A stretch of DNA of 64,000 nucleotides, taken from Sellimonas caecigallum (lineage in GTDB: Bacteria > Bacillota > Clostridia > Lachnospirales > Lachnospiraceae). The notes beneath the pieces were generated by a model. The model saw only the letters and a program-made list of their open reading frames with translations. It was not told the origin of the DNA and made no database searches. Positions 9,562 to 18,489 of the stretch are shown here, piece after piece. How positions within the stretch are numbered: position 1 is the first letter of the stretch; every line of letters begins with the position of its first letter. The stretch is taken from assembly GCF_045038405.1 (NCBI RefSeq), contig NZ_CP173660.1, positions 558,001-622,000 of the forward strand, read 5' to 3'. Made by a program: the position numbers and the translations under genes.

Positions 9562-10216
9562 ACTTTTTCAAAATCTCCATCATTGCTTTCGTGTTTGCAG
9601 CCGGGTCGCCTCCGAACACTGCAGAGCCTGCCACAATGACATTTGCGCCTGCATCCAGCACATCCTCCACATTCGTCGTGTAGATCCCGCCGTCCACTTC
9701 GATATCTGTCTTTACATTCTTCTCTTCCACCATAGCTTTCACATCCCGGATTTTCTGAAGGGAATCCGGAATAAATTTTTGTCCTCCGAATCCCGGATGT
9801 ACGCTCATGATCAGGATCATATCCACCATTTCAAGATACGGCGCCAGCTCTGCTGCCGGCGTCTCTGGACAAATCGATATGGCAGCTTTTTTTCCACAGT
9901 CCCGGATTTTTTCAATCGTTTTTTGCACATCTGAACACGCCTCCAGATGAACTGTGATGATATCTGCGCCCGCTTTTGCAAATTCTTCCACATATCGTAT
10001 CGGCTCCTGTATCATCAGATGGACATCCATAACCTGATCCGTAGCGTTTCGAATGGATTTCAGTACCGGCATCCCGAAAGAAATACTAGGTACAAACATT
10101 CCATCCATCACATCAAAATGCAGATATTCTGCCCCACTTTCCTCCGTCATCTTCATCTGCTTTTCCAGACACTTGAAGTCCGCTGCAAGAATAGACGGTG
10201 CCAAAATATACTTCAT
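9554..10216 (-). CDS. rpe: Ribulose-phosphate 3-epimerase
   Basis: A 220-residue TIM-barrel enzyme of the pentose phosphate pathway that interconverts ribulose 5-phosphate and xylulose 5-phosphate. Signatures are APSILAADF, the metal-binding HFDVMDGMFVP, DVHLMI, MSVHPGFGGQKF and the C-terminal DGGI...AGSAVFG. It lies 11 bases downstream of rsgA and overlaps thiN by 8 bases in the same operon. Confidence 0.97.
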   Translation of the reverse strand: MKYILAPSILAADFKCLEKQMKMTEESGAEYLHFDVMDGMFVPSISFGMPVLKSIRNATDQVMDVHLMIQEPIRYVEEFAKAGADIITVHLEACSDVQKTIEKIRDCGKKAAISICPETPAAELAPYLEMVDMILIMSVHPGFGGQKFIPDSLQKIRDVKAMVEEKNVKTDIEVDGGIYTTNVEDVLDAGANVIVAGSAVFGGDPAANTKAMMEILKKYE

Positions 10217-10227
10217 GTCTACCTCCT

Positions 10228-11106
10228 CTAGTAACGTCTTTTTTCTTCCAGTTCCTTGTACATTTCCAGATAGTTTTTATAACGGCTTTCGGGGATTTTC
10301 CCTGCTTCCAGCGCCTCTTTGACTCTGCATCCAGGTTCATGTATATGGCTGCAGCCCTGAAAGCGGCACTCTCCCTCATAAGGCTCAAATTCCCGGAAAT
10401 ACATCTTCAAATCCTCTTTTTCAAAATCGTTGACATAAAGGGAACTAAATCCCGGCGTATCCATAATATAAGAGTATTCGTCCAGCGGAAAAAGTTCGGA
10501 ATGTCTTGTCGTGTGTTTCCCTCTCTCAATCTTCCTGCTGATATCCCCTGTCTCCATGCCAGCTTCCGGATGGAGAAGGTTAATGAGGGATGACTTTCCT
10601 ACTCCCGACGGTCCTGCCAGCACTGTCGTCTTTCCGTGCAGAGCCTGCCGTACCATATCGATATTTTCTTCTTTTGCCGCGCTTGAAAAGATCGTCGGAT
10701 AGCCGCATGTCTCATAGATTGACTGCAGCTTTTTCCACTCTCTGTCTTCTGACAGATCTTTTTTATTAAAACAAAGAACGACAGGAATCTCCTTACATTC
10801 CATCATGACGAGAAACCGATCCAGAAGGTTCAGATGCGGTTTCGGTTTCGTCACAGCAAAGACAACTAATGCCTGGTCGATGTTGGCCACAGCCGGCCGG
10901 ATCAGTTCGTTCTTTCTCCTATGGATCTCCGTGATGTTCCCTGTCTTTTCTTCTTCATCCAAAATGTCGATTTCCACATTGTCGCCGACAAGTGGTTTTC
11001 GTTTTTCTTTTCGGAATGCTCCTTTGGCCTTGCATTCATAAACACCGGATCCTACTACGTGAACGTAGTAGAATCCGGCAATCCCTTTCACAATTTTTCC
11101 TTGCAT
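10228..11106 (-). CDS. rsgA: Small ribosomal subunit biogenesis GTPase RsgA
   Basis: A circularly permuted GTPase of 292 residues that helps late 30S maturation. It has an N-terminal OB fold, the permuted motifs NKKDL (G4), GPSGVGKSSLIN (G1) and DTPGFS (G3), and a zinc knuckle with cysteines in CRFQGCSHIHEPGC. An upstream in-frame start 10 codons earlier is possible, but the ATG at 11106 has an AGGAG site at good spacing and matches the usual family start. It follows the PASTA kinase gene by 34 bases. Confidence 0.95.
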   Translation of the reverse strand: MQGKIVKGIAGFYYVHVVGSGVYECKAKGAFRKEKRKPLVGDNVEIDILDEEEKTGNITEIHRRKNELIRPAVANIDQALVVFAVTKPKPHLNLLDRFLVMMECKEIPVVLCFNKKDLSEDREWKKLQSIYETCGYPTIFSSAAKEENIDMVRQALHGKTTVLAGPSGVGKSSLINLLHPEAGMETGDISRKIERGKHTTRHSELFPLDEYSYIMDTPGFSSLYVNDFEKEDLKMYFREFEPYEGECRFQGCSHIHEPGCRVKEALEAGKIPESRYKNYLEMYKELEEKRRY

Positions 11107-11140
11107 GAAAGTCTCCTGTCGTATTTTTTCCGGCACTGCC

Positions 11141-13234
11141 TTAAGCTCCCTTGCTCACATAAAAGACAGTCTTTCCGTCGCTTCCCGTCTCATGCCGGAT
11201 TACTTTACCTGTTTCCACGGATGAGCTTTTCTCATATTTAATCGTATAATCTTTGATTCCGTGTTCAGATGCCCATGCTGCAATATTGGATTCCCAGATA
11301 CCTTTGGAATCCGTAGAGGATGATCCCGTGTTGCCGTCCGGATCCTCTGTTCCGGAATTACCGCTGTCCGGATTCTTATTGTCATCTCCGCTATCAGTTC
11401 CGCTATTGCCTTCATCCGGATTCTTTCCTTTGCTGACAACGTACGAAATCGTCGTGCCTTTGGAAATTTCCCCACTCTTTAGTGACTGGGAAATGATCAT
11501 TCCTTCTTCGTACGTATCGCTGTACGTCTCAGAACGGGATACGGAAATTCCATTGCTGTCCGCCCAGGAAATCAGATCATCTTCCGGCATTCCCACAAAA
11601 TTCTGTACCGTCACTGTCTGGGTAGATGGGTTTTCCCCTTTGCTCACGTAGAGAGTAACTTCCGTTCCTTTCTCCACTTCCCGTGCAGCGGAAGGACTCG
11701 TTCGGATGACCTCGCCCTCTTCGTACTCATCACTGTATTCTTCTTCCGTTCCACCCACTTTCAGGCCTTCATCTTCTATCTTACGGGTAGCTGTGCTGAT
11801 GTCATCTCCTGCAACATCCGGCACTGCCACCATCTCCTGGCCTTTGCTGAGCGTCACTTCGATAGTAGAACCTTTCTTAGCCTGTTTTCCATATGCCGGC
11901 GTCTGGTCGATGACAGTTCCTTCTTCTTCATCGGATGCTTCTTCCCCTGCCACTTTCAATTTAAATCCTCGCTTCTCAGCGGCATCCCTTGCCTGTGCCT
12001 CTGTAAGACCAGAAAGATCCGGCACATCAACCTGTTCTTTTTCTTCTACCTGGGTTCTTTCCGATCCAAATATGCCAAACGCTTTTCCGATACCGAACAC
12101 CGCCGCGCAGACAGCCAGAACCGCAATCAAAATCATAATAATTTTCATCGTCTTGCTCATGCGAGGTTTTGTGCCTTTTTTGCCTCTTGCATGATACCGG
12201 TCGTCATCATCGTACCGATCATCATATTCATCATCATAACGGTCATCGTATGGTTCATCGTACTCGTCATCGTATTCGTCATCATCATACTCATCATCGT
12301 ACTCACCGTCGTAACGTCCCGTATAACGATCCTGTATCTTCCGCCTCTCAGCATCGGTAATAGCCACGGTCTCAGACCCTGCTGCCGCTGCCGCCGTATT
12401 TCTCACAAAATCTCCTTCTGGATCTGATAGGGAATGGCGCAGATCCTGGGAGAGCAGCGTCACGTTCGGATAACGCTTATCTGGATTTTTCTGTGTACAT
12501 TTCAGGATGATCTGCTCCAGACTATACGGGATATCCACATACTCTGAAGGAGGAACAATCTCCTCCTGGAGATGTTTGACAGCAATGGCTACTGTCGTCT
12601 CCCCATCAAACGGAACCCGTCCTGTAATCATCTCATACATGGTAATACCGATAGAATAAATATCACTCTTCTCATCGGAAAACCCTCCCCTTGCCTGTTC
12701 CGGGGATGTATAATGGACAGATCCCATGGCGTTAGAGCTTGTCGTATTGGAACTTGCAGCTTTGGCAATTCCAAAGTCTGTAACCTTTACCTTCCCTTCA
12801 TTGGAAATGATAATATTCTGCGGTTTAATGTCCCGGTGAATAATATGCCCTTTATGTACCGCCTCCATGCCGGCACATACCTGCAGGGTAATACTGATGA
12901 CTTCTTTTGGCGTCAGTCTTCCCTTCTTGGCAATATATTCTTTCAGCGTAATGCCTTCCACCAGTTCCATAACCATATAGTACAGTCCACGATCCAGCCC
13001 CACATCGTAGACATTGACAATATTCGGATTCATGATACCAGCCGCAGCCTGTGCCTCCGAACGAAATTTCTTTACATATGTCTCATCTTCCCGGTATTCT
13101 TTCTTCAGTACTTTGACCGCCACATACCGGTTCAGCATCTTATCGCGGCCTTTATAGACATCGGCCATCCCTCCGGCGCCGAGTTTGCTTATGATCTCAT
13201 ACCGCTCCCCTAATACGATACCATCTTTTACCAT
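11141..13234 (-). CDS. prkC: PASTA-domain Ser/Thr protein kinase (PrkC/Stk1)
   Basis: A 697-residue membrane kinase sensing muropeptides or lipid II. The cytoplasmic kinase domain (about 12-270) has GAGGMADVYKG, Lys41 in VAVK, HRDIKPQN with catalytic Asp135, and DFG at 153-155. A highly acidic Asp/Tyr-rich linker (about 307-347) precedes one membrane helix (about 363-387). Outside follow three PASTA repeats (about 400-600), a Gly/Asp/Ser linker, and a fourth, degenerate PASTA-like module ending in VFYVSKGA. The ATG overlaps the phosphatase gene by 7 bases and has a GAGGTGAG site. Kinase and phosphatase form the usual antagonistic pair. Confidence 0.96.
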   Translation of the reverse strand: MVKDGIVLGERYEIISKLGAGGMADVYKGRDKMLNRYVAVKVLKKEYREDETYVKKFRSEAQAAAGIMNPNIVNVYDVGLDRGLYYMVMELVEGITLKEYIAKKGRLTPKEVISITLQVCAGMEAVHKGHIIHRDIKPQNIIISNEGKVKVTDFGIAKAASSNTTSSNAMGSVHYTSPEQARGGFSDEKSDIYSIGITMYEMITGRVPFDGETTVAIAVKHLQEEIVPPSEYVDIPYSLEQIILKCTQKNPDKRYPNVTLLSQDLRHSLSDPEGDFVRNTAAAAAGSETVAITDAERRKIQDRYTGRYDGEYDDEYDDDEYDDEYDEPYDDRYDDEYDDRYDDDDRYHARGKKGTKPRMSKTMKIIMILIAVLAVCAAVFGIGKAFGIFGSERTQVEEKEQVDVPDLSGLTEAQARDAAEKRGFKLKVAGEEASDEEEGTVIDQTPAYGKQAKKGSTIEVTLSKGQEMVAVPDVAGDDISTATRKIEDEGLKVGGTEEEYSDEYEEGEVIRTSPSAAREVEKGTEVTLYVSKGENPSTQTVTVQNFVGMPEDDLISWADSNGISVSRSETYSDTYEEGMIISQSLKSGEISKGTTISYVVSKGKNPDEGNSGTDSGDDNKNPDSGNSGTEDPDGNTGSSSTDSKGIWESNIAAWASEHGIKDYTIKYEKSSSVETGKVIRHETGSDGKTVFYVSKGA
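12188..12312 (-). repeat. Degenerate triplet repeat coding an Asp/Tyr-rich linker
   Basis: On the minus strand this stretch is built from GAY, GAR and TAY codons in short repeated blocks (DDEYDDEYDE type) inside the kinase gene. It encodes the acidic segment between the kinase domain and the membrane helix. Codons vary between copies, so the amino-acid composition rather than an exact DNA repeat is maintained. Confidence 0.7.
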
Positions 13235-13971
13235 ACACTCACCTCATCTGCATACGGCTCTGCCAGAATTACCCCTATGTTGTCTGCACCGCCGTTTTCA
13301 TTTGCTCTCTGTATCAAATTTTCTACTGCTTCCACAATATCGCGGGAACTTTTTACGATTTGGAAAATCTCGTCGTCATCTACCATATTTGTCAGCCCGT
13401 CGCTGCACATCAAAATGATATCTCCACCTTTCAGACGATATTCAAAAAAGTCCGGCTCTACCCTTTTCTTGACGCCGATAGCCCGCGTGATAATGTTTTT
13501 ATCCGGATGGTGCTTTGCTTCTTCTTCTGTCAGTCCTCCAAGCCTTACCATCTCTTCTACCATGGAATGGTCTCTTGAAAGCTGTCGGATTTCTTTATTT
13601 ATCAAATACAGCCTGCTGTCCCCCACATTCGCGAAATACAAAGTGCGGTCCATGATAGTGGCAGCCACAAGTGTCGTCCCCATCCCTTCCAGCCTGCTGT
13701 CGCTTTCTGCTTCCTGTATCAGTTTCTCATTTGCAGTCTGAATCGCACTTCCGATAATTGCTTCCGGGTGCGTCTCTTTGCTGTTTCGTACTTCTTTCTC
13801 CAGAACTTCCACTGTATATTTGGAAGCAAAATCTCCTGCCCGGTGTCCTCCCATACCATCGGCCACCACAAGCAGATTCGGAAGATTTCCAATCGGCTGA
13901 TCCGTCGCAAACACGTAATCCTGATTGATTTCCCTTCTTCTTCCAATATCAGTCATTGAAAATGTTTTCAT
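13228..13971 (-). CDS. prpC: PP2C-type protein phosphatase (PrpC/Stp1)
   Basis: A 247-residue metal-dependent Ser/Thr phosphatase that reverses phosphorylation by the adjacent PASTA kinase. PP2C motifs are in order: MTDIGRRREINQDY, VVADGMGGHRAGDFAS (metal-binding Asp), GTTLVAA, NVGDSRLYLI, SRDHSMVEEMV, VLMCSDGLTNMV and GGADNIGVILA. It sits 10 bases after rlmN and overlaps the kinase start by 7 bases, the conserved order of Firmicutes. Confidence 0.96.
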   Translation of the reverse strand: MKTFSMTDIGRRREINQDYVFATDQPIGNLPNLLVVADGMGGHRAGDFASKYTVEVLEKEVRNSKETHPEAIIGSAIQTANEKLIQEAESDSRLEGMGTTLVAATIMDRTLYFANVGDSRLYLINKEIRQLSRDHSMVEEMVRLGGLTEEEAKHHPDKNIITRAIGVKKRVEPDFFEYRLKGGDIILMCSDGLTNMVDDDEIFQIVKSSRDIVEAVENLIQRANENGGADNIGVILAEPYADEVSVW

Positions 13972-13981
13972 TTACATCTCC

Positions 13982-15016
13982 TTATTCTTGTCTGTGTTTT
14001 ATTCTCAACTGACCACAGGCTCCATCAATATCAGAGCCCATTTCCCTTCTAATAGTAACATTAATCCCATTTTTTTCAAGATTATTTTGAAAAATCATGG
14101 CAGATTTTTTGTCAGGTTTCTGAAAATCCCGCTCCTTTATCGGATTGACTGGAATCAGATTCAGATGGCAGTTGCGATGCTTCAAAAGACGCGTAAGTTC
14201 CGCTGCATCTTCCGGCGTATCATTGACTCCATGGACAAGACTGTACTCAAATGTCACTCTGCGTCCGGTTTCTCTGAAATAAAAATCACATGCATCGAGC
14301 ACTTCTGAAAGATCGTATTTATTTGCCACCGGCATAAGTTTTTTCCGCTTCTCCTGTGTGGAACCGTGAAGAGAAAGCGCAAGCGTGATCTGCAGATGTT
14401 CCTCCGCCAATCTCCGGATATTCGGCACGATGCCGCACGTAGACGCTGTGATGTTCCTCTGGCTGATATTGAGGCCGTCCGCATCGCTTACCATCCGGAT
14501 AAAACGGACAAAATTGTCGTAATTGTCAAGAGGTTCCCCCGTTCCCATAATGACAATGTTGGATACACGTCCGCCGCTTAATTTCTGCACCTCGTACACT
14601 TCCCGCAACATTTCAGACGGAGTCAGGTTTCTCACAAGCCCTCCAATGGTAGATGCACAGAAACGGCATCCCATCCGACATCCAACCTGGGACGAAATGC
14701 AGACACTGTTTCCGTGCTTATACTTCATAAGCACACTTTCTACCATATTGCCGTCACTTAACTCAAAGAGAAATTTGTTTGTTCCGTCTATCCGGGAAAT
14801 CTGCCGCTCCACGAGTTTTACCTGCGCGATCTCATAGTTTTGGTCAAGCTTTTCCCTAAGTGTTTTTGAAAGGTTGCTCATCTCATCGAAAGACTGGACG
14901 AGCTTCTTGTGAATCCATTCGTAGATCTGTTTTGCCCGGAATGGCTTTTCCCCGATTTGTGCCATCTCTTTTTGTAACTCTTCCAATGTATAAGAACCGA
15001 TATCTTTCTTTTCCAT
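13982..15016 (-). CDS. rlmN: Dual-specificity RNA methyltransferase RlmN (23S A2503/tRNA A37)
   Basis: A radical-SAM enzyme of 344 residues that adds a methyl group to C2 of A2503 in 23S rRNA and of tRNA A37. The CX3CX2C cluster is in GCRMGCRFCAS, with GTGEPLDNYD and the C-terminal GACGQL, whose Cys takes part in catalysis. The open frame extends 39 codons upstream into rsmB, but the ATG at 15016 (MEKKDIGSYTLEEL) has an AGGAG site and the family start. It lies 2 bases after the rsmB stop. Confidence 0.95.
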   Translation of the reverse strand: MEKKDIGSYTLEELQKEMAQIGEKPFRAKQIYEWIHKKLVQSFDEMSNLSKTLREKLDQNYEIAQVKLVERQISRIDGTNKFLFELSDGNMVESVLMKYKHGNSVCISSQVGCRMGCRFCASTIGGLVRNLTPSEMLREVYEVQKLSGGRVSNIVIMGTGEPLDNYDNFVRFIRMVSDADGLNISQRNITASTCGIVPNIRRLAEEHLQITLALSLHGSTQEKRKKLMPVANKYDLSEVLDACDFYFRETGRRVTFEYSLVHGVNDTPEDAAELTRLLKHRNCHLNLIPVNPIKERDFQKPDKKSAMIFQNNLEKNGINVTIRREMGSDIDGACGQLRIKHRQE

Positions 15017-15018
15017 CT

Positions 15019-16326
15019 TTAAGACTCCTGTTTTTTCAGTACCGCAAGGTAAAAACCATCGCACGGATCGATGCCCGGCAGATACTGCTTTTCCTTTTCC
15101 AATACAAACTCCGGATATTCCCCAAGAAACCATGCGGTATTTTCCTCATTTTCTTCTCTGTTAATCGTGCATGTGCTGTACAATAGACAGCCTCCTGGCT
15201 TCACATAGTCTTTCACGACAGAGAGCATCTTTCTCTGAAGTTGTGAAAGCTCTGTGGTCTGCTTTTCTGTCATCCTGTAACGGATATCTTTTTTCCCTGA
15301 GAGGACTCCAAGACCTGAACATGGAAGATCAGCGATCACAATATCCGCCTTTTCACAAGATGCCTCATCATACACGAGAGCATCCATCCTGACTGCCTCC
15401 ACATTTCTCATACCGCATCTTTCGATATTTTCTTTCAGCAGCCCTACTTTATATTCCGTCAGATCACGCGCCTCCACATGACCTGTCCCAGCAAGTTTTT
15501 CCGCCGCATGAAGCGCCTTCCCTCCAGGCGCAGCGCACACATCAATGATATAGTCCCCCGATTTCACAGGAAGACTTTCCACCGCCATCATCGAACTTGC
15601 ATCCTGCACATAGAAAAGCCCTTCTTCAAAACTTTCCAGAAAACCAAGGTAGTCATACCCGGATATAAGAAGTGCATATGGCAAAAGCGGATGTTCCTCT
15701 GCCTTTTCCACTCCTTCGGCCAAAAGCCTGTTTGTTAAGTCCGCTTTTGAAATCTTGTCCGGATCGAACCGGATACAAGTCGGTTTTTCCCTTTGAATAT
15801 CCTGCAGAATCGTCTCTACTGTATCTTCAGAGTAGGCCAAAAGCCATTTATCTATGATCCACTCCGGCATGGAATACTGAACAGACCAGCAGAGGCTTTT
15901 CGGCTCTTTCGGATATGTAATGCTGGAAAGATTTCTCCCGATATTTCTAAGCACTCCGTTTACAAATCCCGCCAGACTTTGAAATCCCTTTTTCTTTGCC
16001 AGCTTGACCGCCTCGTTGCAGACAGCGGAATCCGGAACATGATCCATATATTTCATTTGATAGACAGAAATCCGGAGGATCATACAGATAACCGGTTTCA
16101 TTTTTGCTGATTTTACTTTGGAAAACTGATCGATGATGTAGTCAATCTCTATCAGATGTTCCAGCGTTCCTTCCACGACCCTCGTGACAAAGGCCCGCTC
16201 TTTTTTATCGATATACTGATATTTTTCAAGAATATTCCGAAGAGCCAGATGCGCCGGCGCTCCTTCTTTCAAAACAGAAAGAAGCACCGCCAGAGCAAGC
16301 TCTCTCTCATTTGTCGTTTTAGTCAT
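15019..16326 (-). CDS. rsmB: 16S rRNA (cytosine-967-C5)-methyltransferase
   Basis: A 435-residue enzyme with an N-terminal NusB-like RNA-binding domain (about 1-150) and a C-terminal SAM-dependent domain. Visible motifs are DVCAAPGGKALHAA (SAM binding), the motif IV cysteine in ADLPCSGLG, and the catalytic cysteine in YSTCTINREENE. It overlaps the upstream zinc peptidase gene by 8 bases and is followed by rlmN, an operon order shared with many Firmicutes. Confidence 0.95.
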   Translation of the reverse strand: MTKTTNERELALAVLLSVLKEGAPAHLALRNILEKYQYIDKKERAFVTRVVEGTLEHLIEIDYIIDQFSKVKSAKMKPVICMILRISVYQMKYMDHVPDSAVCNEAVKLAKKKGFQSLAGFVNGVLRNIGRNLSSITYPKEPKSLCWSVQYSMPEWIIDKWLLAYSEDTVETILQDIQREKPTCIRFDPDKISKADLTNRLLAEGVEKAEEHPLLPYALLISGYDYLGFLESFEEGLFYVQDASSMMAVESLPVKSGDYIIDVCAAPGGKALHAAEKLAGTGHVEARDLTEYKVGLLKENIERCGMRNVEAVRMDALVYDEASCEKADIVIADLPCSGLGVLSGKKDIRYRMTEKQTTELSQLQRKMLSVVKDYVKPGGCLLYSTCTINREENEENTAWFLGEYPEFVLEKEKQYLPGIDPCDGFYLAVLKKQES

Positions 16327-17020
16327 TTCGTCGTCCTCCTGTTAATATCAGGATTCGCAGAAGCTGAAGAATGGCCGACGCCGCACCTGCCACATAAGTA
16401 AGGGCAGCTGCCCGGAGCACTTTTCCCGCTGCAGAGAGTTCATCCGGATAAAGCATTCCCGTATCTCCAAGAATACGGATCGCACGGCTGGAAGCATTGA
16501 ATTCCACCGGCAGCGTCACAAGCTGAAACAGAACTGCAAAAGAAAATGCAAGGATTCCCAGATTGATCAGCATGGCGGAGGACTCACTGTGAAAAAGGAG
16601 TCCAAAAAGAATCAATGGCCAGGCAATGGCTGATCCAAAATTTGCCACCGGCACGATCGCACTTCTCAACTTTATCGGCGCATAGCCTCTGGCGTGCTGA
16701 ATCGCATGTCCACACTCGTGTGCCGCTACTCCGATGGCTGCCACGGATGCAGAATTGTACGTCGTATCTGAAAGATGAAGTACTTTATTTCTCGGATCAT
16801 AGTTGTCCGTCAGGTTTCCCCTGATATGCTCGACACGCACATCATAAATTCCGGCTCCTCTCAGCACTCTTTCTGCTGCTTCTCTTCCTGTCATCCCTGT
16901 GTGACTCCGCATACGGCTATATTTTGCGTAAGTGGATTTCACACGTGCCGACGCCGCCATACAGATCAGCACGCCGATGATGACCAGACTGTATGTGGGA
17001 TCAAAATAGAAAAATGGCAT
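16319..17020 (-). CDS. Membrane zinc metallopeptidase, YugP/Zn_peptidase_2 family
   Basis: A 233-residue membrane protein with an N-terminal helix (about 8-24), a zinc-binding HECGH (in VAAHECGHAIQHARGY), and two or three further helices toward the C-terminus. The family is known as putative neutral zinc metallopeptidase; its physiological substrate is not established. It overlaps rsmB by 8 bases and has an AAAGGAGAG site. Its place among def, fmt and rsmB is common in clostridia. Confidence 0.88.
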   Translation of the reverse strand: MPFFYFDPTYSLVIIGVLICMAASARVKSTYAKYSRMRSHTGMTGREAAERVLRGAGIYDVRVEHIRGNLTDNYDPRNKVLHLSDTTYNSASVAAIGVAAHECGHAIQHARGYAPIKLRSAIVPVANFGSAIAWPLILFGLLFHSESSAMLINLGILAFSFAVLFQLVTLPVEFNASSRAIRILGDTGMLYPDELSAAGKVLRAAALTYVAGAASAILQLLRILILTGGRRND

Positions 17021-17047
17021 GTATGTCTCTCCTTTATACTGCCGGTA

Positions 17048-17983
17048 CTATGAAAGTACCGTTCCTTCTTTGATCTTCGCTCCCCTTAAGAAGGATCCTG
17101 CATCCATTCTCTTTTTTCCCTGGATCTGTAGTTCCCGGACTATAAGCAAGCCAAGACCTGTTTTTACCGTGAACGCATCTTTTTCCACGCGGACAATCTC
17201 TCCTGGCACCGCAGTTTTCGGTCCTTCTTCTTCCGATACGTCCGCCGCCCACAGTTTCATTATTTTCCCGTCCCAGGTAGTATATGCACTTGGCCACGGA
17301 TTTAAACCTCGGATCAGCCTTTCGATGGACGCTGCGCTGTCTTCCCAGCGAATTTTTCCCAGCGTCTTGTCCAGCATCTTGGCATAGGCAGTCGGGCTTT
17401 CTCCCTGCTTGCTTGGTATGACTGTTCCTGCTTCCATCTGTCTTAATGTCTCTACGCAAAGTGCTGCCCCTGCTTTTGCAAGTTTGTCGTGAAGACTTCC
17501 GCCGGTCTCTTTCTGATCCAGCACCACTTCCGTCTTCAGAAGCATATCTCCCGTGTCAAGACCTTCATCCATCTGCATTGTCGTGACACCGCTTACCTGC
17601 TCTCCGTCAATGACCGCCCACTGGATCGGCGCCGCACCTCTGTATTTCGGCAGAAGCGATGCATGGACATTGACACATCCATACGGCGTCATCTCCAGAA
17701 TCTCCTTTGGCAAAATCTGCCCAAAAGCAATTACTACCATAATGTCCGCCTGATAGAACCGAAGCTTTTCTATACATTCTGTTTCCCGGATTCTCCTTGG
17801 CTGATATACCTCGATCCCGTATCTTAAAGCCGCTTCTTTGACCGGCGGAAACTGCATCTCGTGTCCCCGTCCTTTTGGCTTATCCGGCTGTGTTACCGCA
17901 AGAACAACCTCGTGCCCAGCCTCGATCAGTGCCTCTAGCGTACCTACCGAAAATTCCGGCGTCCCCATAAAAATGACTTTCAT
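17048..17983 (-). CDS. fmt: Methionyl-tRNA formyltransferase
   Basis: A 311-residue enzyme that formylates initiator Met-tRNA using 10-formyl-THF. Motifs are FMGTPEFSV, the formyl-donor site HASLLPKYRGAAPIQWA, and MDEGLDTGDML, with a C-terminal OB-like tRNA-binding domain. It is 14 bases after def, so formylation and deformylation enzymes are co-expressed. Confidence 0.97.
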   Translation of the reverse strand: MKVIFMGTPEFSVGTLEALIEAGHEVVLAVTQPDKPKGRGHEMQFPPVKEAALRYGIEVYQPRRIRETECIEKLRFYQADIMVVIAFGQILPKEILEMTPYGCVNVHASLLPKYRGAAPIQWAVIDGEQVSGVTTMQMDEGLDTGDMLLKTEVVLDQKETGGSLHDKLAKAGAALCVETLRQMEAGTVIPSKQGESPTAYAKMLDKTLGKIRWEDSAASIERLIRGLNPWPSAYTTWDGKIMKLWAADVSEEEGPKTAVPGEIVRVEKDAFTVKTGLGLLIVRELQIQGKKRMDAGSFLRGAKIKEGTVLS

Positions 17984-17997
17984 TGTCTTCCTCCTCT

Positions 17998-18462
17998 TTA
18001 CTCAGCACTGTTGTCATGGATCCCATCTTCTGCAAGCCGCATGTACATCAGTCCGTCCAGATGCTCGATCTCATGACAGAAAGCCCTGGCAAGAAGGCCT
18101 TCTCCTTCCAGGATGACCTCTTCCATATTTTCATTCAGCGCCTTCACTTTCACATGATTCGGCCTCGTAACAACGCCGTATTTGCCCGGGAGACTTAAGC
18201 ATCCTTCTTCCCCTGTCTGACTTCCGTCTGTCTCAAGGATCTCCGGATTGATCAGCACGATCGGGTTTTCTCCCACATCGATCGTAACGATGCGTTTTAA
18301 GATGCCCACCTGCGGCGCAGCAAGTCCCACGCCCATAGCGTCGTACATTGTGTCAAACATATCCTTGATCAGGATCTGTGTCCGCAGTGTCATTTTGTCT
18401 ACGCTTTTGCATTTCTTTGTCAGAACTTCATCTCCGACTTCTCGTATCTTTCTGATTGCCAT
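17998..18462 (-). CDS. def: Peptide deformylase
   Basis: A 154-residue metal hydrolase removing the N-formyl group from nascent proteins. The three motifs are present: GVGLAAPQVG, EEGCLSLPG (metal-ligand Cys) and HEIEHLDG (two His ligands and catalytic Glu). The last has Glu where HEIDHLDG is usual, a conservative change outside the metal ligands. It lies between priA and fmt. Confidence 0.97.
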   Translation of the reverse strand: MAIRKIREVGDEVLTKKCKSVDKMTLRTQILIKDMFDTMYDAMGVGLAAPQVGILKRIVTIDVGENPIVLINPEILETDGSQTGEEGCLSLPGKYGVVTRPNHVKVKALNENMEEVILEGEGLLARAFCHEIEHLDGLMYMRLAEDGIHDNSAE

Positions 18463-18489
18463 GATTTTCCCTCTCTTTTTCTATAAATT

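Noticed and set aside
8869..9639. A 256-codon plus-strand frame
   Set aside because: It is antisense to thiN, with composition expected of a reversed coding frame and no recognisable domain.
12157..12427. Low-complexity His/Met/Ile-rich open frames
   Set aside because: They arise from the GAY/TAY repeat of the PASTA kinase gene read in other frames.
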